From Opisthocomus hoazin (lineage: Eukaryota; Chordata; Aves; Opisthocomiformes; Opisthocomidae): 64,000 nucleotides of DNA. Both the position numbers and the translations under genes were made by a program. The stretch lies in assembly GCF_030867145.1 (NCBI RefSeq), contig NC_134415.1, positions 8,472,417 to 8,536,416 on the forward strand, read 5' to 3'. Below are positions 21,901 to 33,000 of the stretch, one piece after another (within the stretch, counting starts at the first letter, position 1; each line of letters starts with the position of its first letter). The notes below the pieces were generated by a model that ran no database searches, was not told the origin of the DNA, and saw nothing but the letters and a program-made list of their open reading frames with translations.

Positions 21901-24900
21901 GAGAGGAGCAAGCCTCCCATTGGGATTACAGTGGTTGTAAAACTGAATTATGGTCATTTCTTCACTTAAACTGGAGTAGCTCAGGCTTGTGCAGGGGAAT
22001 GACGAGCATTTACTTGGGGAGTTAAGTCAGCGGATCCCATTCCAGGAGCAATGAAAGCATTGGCTCCTGCGGCTATGAGCAGCATTGGCAAGGTCAGAAC
22101 TGTGGCCAAAAAAAAGGAGCAAAATACAATATTGCCTCCAGCAAATTTCCTGCTCAGTGTTATTATTCAGAACAACAGTGGCAGAAGACCTCTGCATTGA
22201 GCATCGCATCAGGGCTACAGCAGGGATGGCTGCTGGAGCACACGTCAGCATGCAGAGGCTGCCTAAAGGCCAGTGCCAGGGGTTGTCACTGCACTAATTA
22301 CCGTGCTGATCACCCTGTTTGTGCCGTGGAGGAAGCTAAACAAAGGCCACTATCACAGCTTTTACTCACCTTTACGTTTATTTGTAGCTGAATCCTGCTG
22401 GACAGTATCAGAATCGCTTTTATCAAGAATTAAAATAAACACACAGAATTTGAATATTCAAATGAAGTTAAACACATTTATCATTTTGGCTTTCCTATGC
22501 AATACAGCTTGGTCTGCAGATTCGAAGCAATTTATACATATTGCAGAAGTGGCAAAAGAAAAAAATCAGACTCCAGTTTGATTGATGAACGGAAAGTTAA
22601 CATTTCTTTTTTTTTTTAATCGTTTAAAGCGCATAGGCAGAGGGGATGGAGTATATACGTATTACGCCAATCTCACATTTTACACAATTATTTTTATTCT
22701 GTGTAGTGAAAAATGCATCTGGTTGTCAAATTACCAAAATGAAAAAAACCCAACAAAACACTCAACCCTGATGCTTTAAAGAATTAGTCTCAGGAGGACT
22801 GTGGAATTTTACCATTTTATTTCAGAATAACAGAGGTGATAAAAACAGCCAAAGTTAGAACATAATCCTGTTAGCTGCACTAATAATTATAAGCTTCAAT
22901 GACAGGGCAAAATGCTGCAATTACTATGTCATCTGTCTTGTCATGGATTGTGACTAATTACTATCCTTGCTATGACACCCACTCTGCTTATCCTTTACAT
23001 CTAAAACAAAGAGATTCACACACATTTATTGGTAATCCCACTGCTTATCTCCCAACACTATTCAGAACCAGTTAGGAATATTTTCTACCTTCTTAAGAAA
23101 AAAGAAAATGGAATAATAACTGATACACCACGATCTGTAAATGTCAGAGCACTCCTCCGTGCTTTTCTGCTTGCACAGAGAAGATTAAATAGTGCTTTAT
23201 TCTGGGGACAACTGTGATAAAGCACCAATGTCATCTTTGCTTCCTCAGCTTTACTGCCAGCATCTTTGGAAGACGCATTACTCTACTACTTATGAGGCCA
23301 GTGTTCATCTGATTTCATCTGATGTTTCCTAGCTTGAAATCTGCGTCTCCTGCTTGCTACTGACTTCTCCATTATAATTCCAGCTGCTCCTTCTGCGGGG
23401 AAGTTTAGTTCAGGTTTAGTTCATGATCCTTCTGGGATTCTTATGGTTTACAAAAATCCACCACAGTCATACTCCTCCCAACTACTGATCAATACACCAA
23501 TAACTTTATCCTCCCCTTCTAATTTGTCCTGTTTCTTTCACACCTCAACAGCGAGTTGTCTTTGTGGAACCTCAAAACACTGCACTGCTTGCTGCTCTGA
23601 CTGGCGACAGAATTTGAATTTTAAATCAGTTGAAAAATCCGCAGCACAGCAGGGAACGGGCAACTATCAACATACTTCTAACTACAAGATTTTAATTGAG
23701 CAGACCTAACTCTTGCTGGTTACAGCAGCTGCTATGCACGGAAAGCAAAATGCCTTTGTAGTGGCTGGAACTTCTGATTCCCCTAGTCAATAATGCAGGC
23801 ACCTTGAAAATTTCCTTTTTAACGTTAACAATGTGGTCTTGTCTATTATGGGAATAACCACTTGGTTACAGCTACTATAGCTACTACTACAAAACAGTGT
23901 TTAATTAAACTATTTAGAAAGCACCGATGTTTTGTTAAATGTCTAACTAGTTTAAGCAGATGCAAAACACCAGAAAAAAAGGAAGTAAGTTCATTTCTCT
24001 AACTTTACAGTTATGGCCTGGGAACTCAACATCTCCTGTTGAAACCACTGGGAAGTCTCTTGGTAAAATCTGGCTGCACTGAAACACATGCTTTAACTGT
24101 TTCCCAGATTAAAAGGCAAAACAGATCTTGAGGAAATAAAAAGCCAACCACTTTCTTCTCACAGTCCCTCATATAATTATTCAAAGAAAATCTAGAAATT
24201 AAGACATCAACCTTTTGCAACTAATATTTGGTTTACGTTAGTATAGGAACCCTCAGAACACTGAAACACAGTAGATCTTCGTTGGTGCCTCTTTGGTCCC
24301 AAACTGGTTTGAAAGGTGAAATAATTGCACTTTCAAGCTATCTGGTTTTCAGGTCTGCCACAGCTGCCACTGTGTTCTTTTTAATTAAACTAACTGTAAA
24401 AATAACCCGTGTCTTTCTTACATATGTAATTAAGAACTTTATATATCTAACTAATGAAGCTATCTGCATAACTGAGCTAACGATGCGGTATGTGACAGTT
24501 ATCACTGATTCTATAAAAGCAAGTTTAAGACCATCTACAAAGTATCAACAATTTCAACTTCCAGCAAACTGGGCCATATCTCTCCAAGCCTTTCCTCTGC
24601 CGCTCATGCTCAGCCGCTCCTCCCTGTCAGTTCTGTTGTTCGTGCAGCTGCAATATGACCTGAACCGGGGGACTGGGCCCACTGAGCACCGAAAAGGCAG
24701 ACCTTCCCTAACTGAGGGAAGCAGAGACACCTGTGCCCGTGAACAGGCATCTATTATGTGATAAATGTGTCAAGATAGTATACAAGATACAAACTATAGT
24801 TTTACAAATTCAGTGGTCTTACAAGACATTGCTATAAACTGCAACAAATCGAACAACTGATCTATATTTTCATATAAGCAAGACTGACTACTCATGTGAA

Positions 24901-26108
24901 TTGCACTAATATTTGAGTTATAAATACTACATTTCTAATTACTGAGTTTATGACCCAATACTGTTTTAAAATCATTATTATATACTATCACCCCATGCTG
25001 ACTACATGCAGGATTTCAGCACACGGCTGAGCTAAGACTATGTGAAGAATTTAATGTACAACATTTCTGAAGTGTCTTACTGAGTTTGTAACCTCAGTTA
25101 CAAACAGTTATGGTTTGTAACAACTCAGTTACAGCTGTTCGCAGAAAAAAAGATCGTTTAAATGCATTCCTTTTTCTACACTCTTCTCAATTGTAGAGGC
25201 TGGATTTTTCATCCAAATAGTTATTCGCTATTTTCAGAGGCGTAGAGAGAGAGAGAGCACACCCAAAAGAGATGAGCATTGCTTGCTTAAAACTTTCTAT
25301 GACATTAGAAGTTTTTAGGTGCTTGATTTATTCACAAAATTTTAGCCTAGTGGAAGGCAGAATAACAGGAAATAATAATCACACAGGCTTTTCTAGTTAA
25401 AAATGTTAACAACCTCTGTTTCATAGCATCTTTAGTTAAAATATTTAACCCACATACATTTAGAGGCATAATAAAACGAGCTCTTCACACTCAACAGGCT
25501 ATCAAGTGTGAATCAACTGAACACTGTTGTGTGTTCACAACTGAACACTGCAATCATACGTATTTTTTGTGCAATGACTTTTGGGCTAAAACAAAACAAG
25601 TCAAAGCAATTCAGCTCGTTTCATCATTATTCAAAAGCACTGCAACATCTTAAAGAGTTATCTTAAAGGACACCTTACCCTATGACCGAGAAACCTGAGC
25701 TGTGCTTACATTCAGCTACAGGTGACAAAGAGCACTTGTACATCTGCCAGCTGATTTGAAGGATTTCACAAAATACCACTTTTGACAGATGTAAAAGGTA
25801 GTCATACAGAAGCAGACTAGAAGCCACTCTTTGAAAATTGCTTTGCTAGAGCCAAGCAATTAGCATGTAACTAATTTACAGTACCGAATACTGTTTTATA
25901 GCTCAATGCAGAATTTTGCTTTCAGCTGATCGAGTCTTTCTGCAACATTAAAGGGAGGCTGTACCACAAACTAGTGAATCAATTCAAAATATCAACAACA
26001 AGCTAAGTTTACCTTCATCCTATCCATGTATGCTTCCATTTTTAATTGCTCCACAGCTTTCCTGGCTTGAGATATATTGGTTGTACTGTTTGACACTAGT
26101 TCCTTCAT
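18859..26108 (-). CDS. GNG4: GNG4, G-protein gamma-4 subunit (74 aa, two coding exons)
   Basis: Complete coding sequence joined from 26108-26013 and 18987-18859. The 74-residue product is a heterotrimeric G-protein gamma subunit. It forms an obligate dimer with a G-beta subunit at the inner plasma membrane and couples receptors to effectors; gamma-4 is mainly neuronal. The N-terminal helix carries [15 protein letters not shown], the beta-binding coiled coil. The middle carries AAADLLAYC and [15 protein letters not shown], the gamma-subunit signature. The C-terminus is a CTIL CAAX box, where a terminal Leu predicts geranylgeranylation of Cys71. Human GNG4 has 75 residues; here one N-terminal residue is missing and [10 protein letters not shown] replaces MKEGMSNNSTT. 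Both introns have GT-AG ends and phase 0 joins the coding exons exactly. Confidence 0.96.
18988..26012. other. GNG4 intron between the coding exons
   Basis: A 7.0 kb intron with little recognisable content. It has no CR1 copy, a (GA)n run near 25.24 kb and a small palindromic duplication at 25084-25132. Plus-strand ORFs of 177 codons (24228-24761) and 102 codons (22273-22581) show no family resemblance and are taken as chance frames. Confidence 0.6.
25084..25105. repeat. Perfect 9-bp inverted repeat (hairpin)
   Basis: GTTTGTAAC and its exact reverse complement GTTACAAAC flank a CTCA loop. A partial second copy (GTTTGTAACAACTCAGTTAC) starts at 25113. The function is unknown. Confidence 0.85.
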
Positions 26109-26118
26109 TTTGTTTTTC
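26013..26118 (-). CDS. GNG4: GNG4 exon with the canonical start codon
   Basis: The acceptor is TTGTAG|GAAAAAC at 26119/26118. Ten 5'-UTR bases follow, then the ATG at 26108-26106 in an A-at-minus-3 context. The exon encodes residues 1-32 ([10 protein letters not shown] ... YMDRMK) and ends at donor AAG|GTAAAC, phase 0. The ten bases before the ATG contain no stop in frame with it, which matters for the upstream AUG in the 32.6 kb exon. Confidence 0.95.
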
Positions 26119-29100
26119 CTACAAGAGACAAAGTTGAGACAATTTAAAAGCACAGGTAGCAAATACAGCAGTTACGGAGAAGACAATTATTTGAAATCCA
26201 ACCAACCCTCGCCCACCACGCTGACACAGCCAGGCTGTAGGTCACAAATACAAACCAGGCACCGTTCATTTCTGTGCTCTTGTTCAACAGCACTTTATTG
26301 CATTACGTATTTGCATCTTCAACTGCCAGTATTCAGTCTGAATTCTGCAAACAACATACAAATGCAGAGTACATGGCCATTATTTCAGTGTAGAAATGCT
26401 TGCCCTGGTTCAGACTGCCAATGCAGGAAAGCTGTTCACAAACAGACCTTGCAGCCATCACGCAGTTTGGCTCCATACCCCAGTTACACCTAGTAACATG
26501 AAAACAAGTTCAGAAACGTGCGCAAAGGAAATGAATGCCAGACTGCTCTCACCAAGCATCAGAAAGAAATTTTAAGAGAGAGAATGAGCCCAAATTCTGA
26601 CTATAGATTTAAGGAGTTTAGAAATGAAGTAACTGACTAAGCAGAAATAATGCAGTGGTTTCCAATTTTTTGTTTACCCATCCCCAGTGAAGTCTAAAAA
26701 TGACTAAAAACCAGGACAGTATCCTATACAGTACAGGAATGCACTATTTTTTAAGAGATATGCACCTCCTGGGAAGAGACATCTAACCAAGGTATGTCAG
26801 TGTTCAGTTTCTGGCATTGCTGCTCCCCGAGGGCTTGAGGGTAAGTAACTCGTTATCATGCGGTCCTCAGCATCGTTACCAGATTAGTCAACACGACTAC
26901 ATTCAAACCTCGAATACACGTACAACATATATGCCCTAGGCGGTCTGCACATTAGGAGACCTCGCGCTGACACCATTATGCAGCGCTGGTCCAGCACAAG
27001 TAACGGTCACTATTTTGAAGTCACTGGAAGTTGGGCTAAGCCCACATGGAACAAAAGGTAAGACAGGATACAGACAGGTCCTGGACTAGTTACGCTGCCC
27101 AGTAAGACTAGGTGCTGAGGTTTCGATCAGCTGAAAAGCTCACCTATGGCCATGTGTATACGGTATGCCACAAGTACCACCTGCAGCAAGATTAGTCTAG
27201 CACCCAGCGTTAGAAACCAGTACAAAGTTAGGCAATGCAAAGGACACCAGGTGTGAGAAGCACATGGGTTGCAAGAGAAAACACACAAAAAAAGGCATTT
27301 TGTGTTGCTGCCAGCAGAGTTCTATGCTCAGGTCTTTCAAAATGAATGCTTCCAGCTTATTTCCGGACAAGAAGTGAACACCTAGAACTACACGAATTTC
27401 CCTTCTTGAACCTCAATAGCTTACCTGATCCAGTCACAGGAAATTAAGTGGGACAAAGGAAAGCCTCTTGTAAAAAAAATAGTAAATTGTATATACAATG
27501 TCTTAAGCATGTTAGAATCCAACAGAAGTACACAATCCAGAGCACAAAAGAATGGAGGAATAACTTTTAAACCGCTTTCATTTAGCAAAGCACAGGTGTT
27601 CAAAGACAAGGCAAAGACAGCTATTTCTTCTCCTTTCTAAAATGGGTAATCTGTGCTGCAAAGTGGGATGGTGGAATATAAGTATGATGGTAAACCATGC
27701 TCAGCTCTAATTTGAAGAAGCAAACCAATCTTTTTCAGTGCTTGTATAAGTCTAGGCAGGAGAAATGCTACCCCAAAATACATTAATTGTGCCAAATAAA
27801 CCCGGAGCTTTATTTATTAATAAATGCCAAGATAAAGAACACGTTTTCTGTACACATGTATCATTTGAATGGAACACAGGTTTCCCCCTTGTATGCACTC
27901 TGACGAACTAAAATCGTGTCAGAACACAGTAGTACCTTTTTTTTGTCTCGGTCTTTGTTTACAATTTTTTAACTCATATTGCTCACGAAGCACAGGATTA
28001 AAAACATGTGGAGGAACTGGCTTTACATAAAATGCCACGCACGGTACAAAACTCCACAACCAATGAACAGCCTCCAAACAATTCTGAGATGTGTTTTGAC
28101 TTGCAGTGGACAAGCGGAAAGGATACGAGACTTTCACAAGAGTAGGAGCTGCTCAATTACAGCTCATTTCTGGACTTGTTGTTGGACTCAACCCCATAAA
28201 TTTTCAGCCTTGACCTATCCATAAAGAATAGACACATCTATCTTAGTTAACAAAATGATACCCCCACAAGCATGAATCATTTAAATTTTATCATCTCCAC
28301 AGCTAGACTACTAACGACCACAGAGCCAAAAAAGTCAAAGCCAAATGAAGTCACGGAGCCATTTCTACATTTGCCACAGCCCAAGTCCAGAGGCAAACTA
28401 GAAATTTAATTTTGAGTAATACATTTACATTAAACTGAATTAAGGAACTGAAACTCCATGAACAGTGCTGATAATTCCAGGTCTCCCAAGCTTTTCTGGC
28501 AATTCATTCACTCAAACTGTAGAAGTTATAAACATTAGGGCTAGACAATTTGAACCATCACTGGCTGCATCGAAGTTGGCCAGAACACAGTACTTCGAGC
28601 TAGTTTTTAAGTATCTACTGAATAAGAGATTGAGTCAAGACCACAGGTATTTTGAAAAGGCTATTAGGCACAAAAACGCTTTAAAAAATCCAAGCCATGT
28701 TTCCAAAACAATGCCACAAACAGTGTATGTTCTCATCTATATTATGAAACAGCAAACGGGGAAAAACATTTAAAAAAAATATGTATCTTCTCTGGTAAAC
28801 TATTTCACTATATCAGAATAAGAGGCTTCATAAAAAGAACTTAAAAAATGAAAGAAGCCTAGCACTAGGTGTTTCAGCCACTGGAGAAAATTTCCACTTA
28901 CATATTTCTTTATACTCTGAAGCACAGACATTTGTTCTGTTCCAAATCCTGCTCCTACCCTGGCATGTAAACAGGCACTTAAAAATATTTAACTACTATA
29001 TTTCTAGAAGTGCTCAGCATCCATTTAAGTATCTAATCTCTTTTTTTCATACAGACAGTTCTGGTTCTAGAACTTTATTAGACAAATTTCTCCTGTTTCA

Positions 29101-32100
29101 CATTTTACTTATCAAGCTACGTATACCTCTGCCTTCTCTCACTCTGCAAATACATTACGTATTTGTGCATCAGCTAAGGCCCTATTACATATGAAGTGAT
29201 GTTGACAATGAGAATTGTACTCAACTTTCAAACCAGGCTGCAATGAACCGGTCCTCTTTGCAGGCAAAGCTTTGGCCGAGACCTGGTTCTGCTCTCTTTA
29301 GGACCTGTGAAATTCTTTAATAGCCTTAAGCTTAATGTTCTTTAATGAAATAATGCTGTTACTTAGAAATAAAGCTCTGGAGAGAAAAGAAATTTTAATA
29401 ACGAAAGAGTCTATCACGCCCCCTCTCCCTGACCGACGATCCCCTGGAATGTGAGGAAGCCGCCTCCTTCAAACACACTCTCATGGGACCTCTCTCGGTG
29501 TTCCCTTTGAGGCTGCAGCCTGACAAACCGCCCCAACCCTCTCTCCTGCGACAGCTCCTGTTAAGCAGTCAAGTATTCTCGAGGCCTTTAGACCCTCAGA
29601 ATGTCACAATAAGCTTTGTACTGTATCTGGGGGGCAGCCTACAGGATCACAGGATGCTTTGGGTTGGAAGGGTCCTTCAGAGGCCATCCAGCCCAAGCCC
29701 CCTGCAGTGAGCAGGGACATCTTCACCTGGGTCAGGCTGCTCAGAGCCCCATCCAACCTGGCCTTGAATGTTTCCAGGGATGGGGCATCAACCACCTCTC
29801 TGGGCAACTTGGGCCAGGGTTTCACCACCCTCATGGTAAAAAATTTCTTCCTTATATCCAGTCTAAAACTACCCTCCTTTAGTTCAAAATCATTACTCCT
29901 TGTTCTATCGCAACAGGCCTTGCTAAAAAGTCTGTCCCCATCTTTCCTCTAGGTCCCCTTTCAGCACTGAAAGGCCACCATAAGGTATCCCTGCAGCCTT
30001 CTCCTCTCCAGGCTGTACAGCCCCAGCTCTCCCAGCCTTTCCTCCCAGCAGAGGGGTTCCAGCCCTTGCATCATTGCTGGGGCCTCCTCTGGCCCCACTC
30101 CAACAGCTCCAGCTCTGTCCTGTGCTGAGGGCTCCAGAGCTGGACGCAGGACTCCCGGGGGGGTCTCAGCAGAGCGGGGCAGAACCCCCTCCCTCGTCTG
30201 CTGCCCACACCACTGGGGATGCTCAGGAGAAGTAACTTCTCCCCGTCTTTTAAATTACCTAAAAAGCCTTGAACCAGAAATTACCCAGCTGGGTTCGCTA
30301 GTGTTCATTCCTGGTTGTTTTTCCAGCAGCCCCCTATTAAGTTGGATTGATGCACATGTGCACAGGTCCTGATAATCACCGTAGTTACAGTAACTACGCT
30401 AGTGATCAGACTACGTGCAGCCTACATGTTACTGATGCACGCCAGCGGACCTAGATTACACAGGAGCTCATTTATCCAGTATATTTTTACGCAGTGCACT
30501 GAGCTCGTTAATCTAGTCTCTATGACTCTTCTCTTTGAGGGGAACACTGATCACATTAACAAAGAGTAGTGACAGCAGCTACACAGCCTTTTTTAGCCAA
30601 GTAGTTTCTGCTGACTGGCACACCACACTAGCCAGCCGTTTCCTAAAGCATCGCTCCTGAAAGCTGGGTAGTGACAGCCTCCCAGCCAGCTGAATTTTCT
30701 GGGGTTCGGGTGACTCATATGAATTTCATCCTTTTTCTGGGTGCAGTTAACTCATTTGTGCCAAAGATTTTAATCTCCAGGGCTCATAAAAACGCTTGTG
30801 AAGCACAACTTTTCCTTACTTGTTTTTAGAATAGATTAGGTTGTACCCCACAGCACTTCAAAGGCCAACTTATCTTATGCTAACCCAGGAAGTTGCATAA
30901 ATATTTGCAGGTACAGCTTGACCTTACATACGGGTAAGGAGTGCAACCTATATTTACCAAACTTTATAAATGTTTGTTAGTAAAATACAGAAAAAGTCCA
31001 AAAATTTGAGTAACGTAGAAGCAAAATACAACTTTCAAGCTCTTCAGTATGGATTTCTACAAGCAACAGGGATGAAAAGCTGCACTGCAAATTTTACCCC
31101 TGCCACTTCCAAGTACAACCTTAAAATGCCATACCAAAAGAGTGACCTGTAGAATTCAATCTAAAAAGCCCTAAACCCAATTGTTGCTTTCTATTTTCTT
31201 TCAGCCATCTAAAGTGATGGATGTGAAATTACCAGACTAGACAAATCTGGCATTCACGACTCTGAAGAACACCTCCACACAACCTCTGCACTTCCTGGAC
31301 CACGCAGTGCGATAGAAAAGTTAATCCCATCATGCAACCAAGTCCCAGCGACGTTAGCGGGAATCGTCCCTGCACAATGACCCGCAAACCACATTCTAAA
31401 TTGTGGAAAGATCCCCACGTTTCACTATCTCCTTCCAAACACACCAGGAATATAAACAGCAAAATGTACAGCCTCACAGCTGTTTGATGCCAAACTGGCA
31501 TATCAAAGGGAAGGGGGGGGAAAAAAACCAAGAAAAAAAGAAAGAAGAAAAAAAAGGAATTCTACAGTTGCTATTTAGGCAACAGGAACTTAAGAAATGC
31601 CCCGTACTAAGAGCACTAGCTGTCTGTACTAGCATCTCTGTCCACACGTCACAGGTGATCTCCCCTTCATCTGCAGGGCACGGAGGGGACAGGAACAACT
31701 GCCCCTGCTATCTCAGTTCTTACTCCAGGATTCACCGCACCTGACGCAGCTCTGCAACAGAGCGGGAGGCTTAGCAACCCATCTGCCTCCTCCACCCCAC
31801 GGCTACATGAAGAAACAGAAAAATACTACTTAAACTCCACCCACTAAGGAGAAGCTTCGCAGTATAAGCAGAAATGATTAAAGGCAAGGCTATTGTTCAC
31901 GATAAGGAGAGACTATCATTTTCATTCTATAAATATGGTGACATCAGCAGTAACTGCCGATCAGGTAACCGCAAGACAGCCAAACTTCCAGCGCTCAGTT
32001 TTCATCCGGCACAGGCACTGCACCCAGTCCGACCGCCAAGCTCCAAAAAGCCTTTCCCAAATCTTTCACTCCAAAACACCACCCCGCTCCTCAACACCCA

Positions 32101-32621
32101 AAACTCGGAGGACGCGGCGGCTGAGCCACCGCGCCGTCCCACAGCGGCAGGCGTTCTGCGCGCTATATTCATCGCCAGCGCGCAGGCTGCGGGCGCGCAC
32201 AGCCCCGCCAACCGGCAGAGACCCAGAAAGGTGAGACCTACCGGCTATGTCACCTCTTCGGCGAACTTTCAGAGACAGCTGCGACCTTTTAAAGAAATAC
32301 ACGGGGAAGTTCGATTATTCCACCTCTATCCTGCTCGAAACGAACCGAGCCGTGACGCGCTGAAGTCGGGAAAACGCCTGCGAGCAGCCCGGCGCTTGGC
32401 TGCCTGCAGGACAGCAGCGATGTTCGAGTTGTTACCCCGAGTTCTCTCTCCCGCTGCGCTGCCTCAGCGGCCCCGCGGCGCAGCCGCGCGCAGCCCCCCG
32501 CACCCGTACGAGCCGCCAGCAGCGCCTGAGGAGCGGGACTCACCCCTCCCCCCACCCGCAGGGAGAACCCCCCGCACCCCCCGGGAACCCGGCAGCGGCG
32601 GGGTCTGGCCGTGGCACTCAC
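26119..32621. other. GNG4 intron 1 (5' UTR intron)
   Basis: A 6.5 kb intron between the CpG-island exon and the start-codon exon. It contains one CR1 copy (29.64-30.23 kb) and a poly(G)/A-rich stretch near 31.51 kb. Further non-coding 5' exons cannot be excluded. Confidence 0.55.
29641..30228 (-). mobile_element. CR1 LINE, 5'-truncated copy (subfamily A, reverse)
   Basis: About 590 bp of CR1 in minus orientation. From the left it runs GGGTTGGAAGGGTCCTTCAG, CCAACCTGGCCTTGAATG and TTTCTTCCTTATATCCAG, then the upstream block CTCCAACAGCTCCAGC and GGACGCAGGACTCC. It is the same subfamily as the plus copy at 4.24-4.74 kb and extends further 5'. It is sense to GNG4, within intron 1. Confidence 0.94.
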
Positions 32622-32720
32622 CGGGCGGGCGGGGAGGCTGCTGGCAGCCCGGCGCGGAGGCACATGGCCGCCGACGGGCGGGGCGGGGCGGGGCGGCCGC
32701 GGCCAACGGCTGCCACCGCC
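32622..32720 (-). other. GNG4: GNG4 first exon (mostly 5' UTR; upstream limit unknown)
   Basis: On the minus strand the sequence ends GCCCGCCCG|GTGAGTGCC, a near-consensus donor at 32622/32621. Spliced to the acceptor at 26118 it joins CG to GAAAAACAAAATG. An ATG at 32665-32663 is in frame with the GNG4 start and no stop intervenes. Translation from it would add 18 residues (MCLRAGLPAASPPARKNK). The exon's 5' limit is not visible, and 32720 is only a nominal limit just upstream of the GC boxes. Confidence 0.55.
32674..32698. promoter_or_regulatory. GNG4: Tandem GC boxes (Sp1-type)
   Basis: Repeated GGGGCGGGGC units lie just upstream of the proposed GNG4 first exon. They are typical Sp1/KLF sites of TATA-less CpG-island promoters. 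Confidence 0.55.
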
Positions 32721-33000
32721 CTCGCGCCTCCCGCCGCTCGGCTGAGGCGGCGCGCGCGGCCGCCGGCGGGGCGTGAGGCGCGGGCACGGCCCCGCCCCGC
32801 CTTCGCGCTCGGCCTTCCCGCTCCCCCCTTCGACGGGCGGTGGGGGCCGGGCGGGGAGCCCGGTGGTGCGGGACTGGCGCGGCCCGGGTGGGAGCCCCGG
32901 CTGTCCCCGTCCGTCCCTGTCTCACGGGAGGGGGAAGTGGAAAACAACTCAGTGTGGAGAAAGGAACCGCTGAGGAGAAGGGACCGCTGCGAGTCACCGT

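Larger units (their letters stand above)
32100..33000. promoter_or_regulatory. GNG4: CpG island / GNG4 promoter
   Basis: A dense GC- and CpG-rich block about 6.5 kb upstream of the GNG4 start-codon exon, and the only island between GNG4 and the LYST 3' end. It carries tandem GC boxes and a strong minus-strand donor at 32622/32621, which fits a leftward promoter with a first exon inside the island. Long ORFs through it on both strands (up to 300 codons) are GC-driven. Confidence 0.8.

Noticed and set aside
22273-22581. 102-codon plus-strand frame containing a signal-peptide-like [12 protein letters not shown] segment
   Set aside because: No homology recognised, no conserved downstream domain, and it lies inside a GNG4 intron. 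The hydrophobic start alone is weak evidence.
24228-24761. 177-codon plus-strand frame in the GNG4 intron
   Set aside because: No recognisable family, no splice or promoter context, antisense to GNG4. A run of this length can occur by chance in 64 kb.
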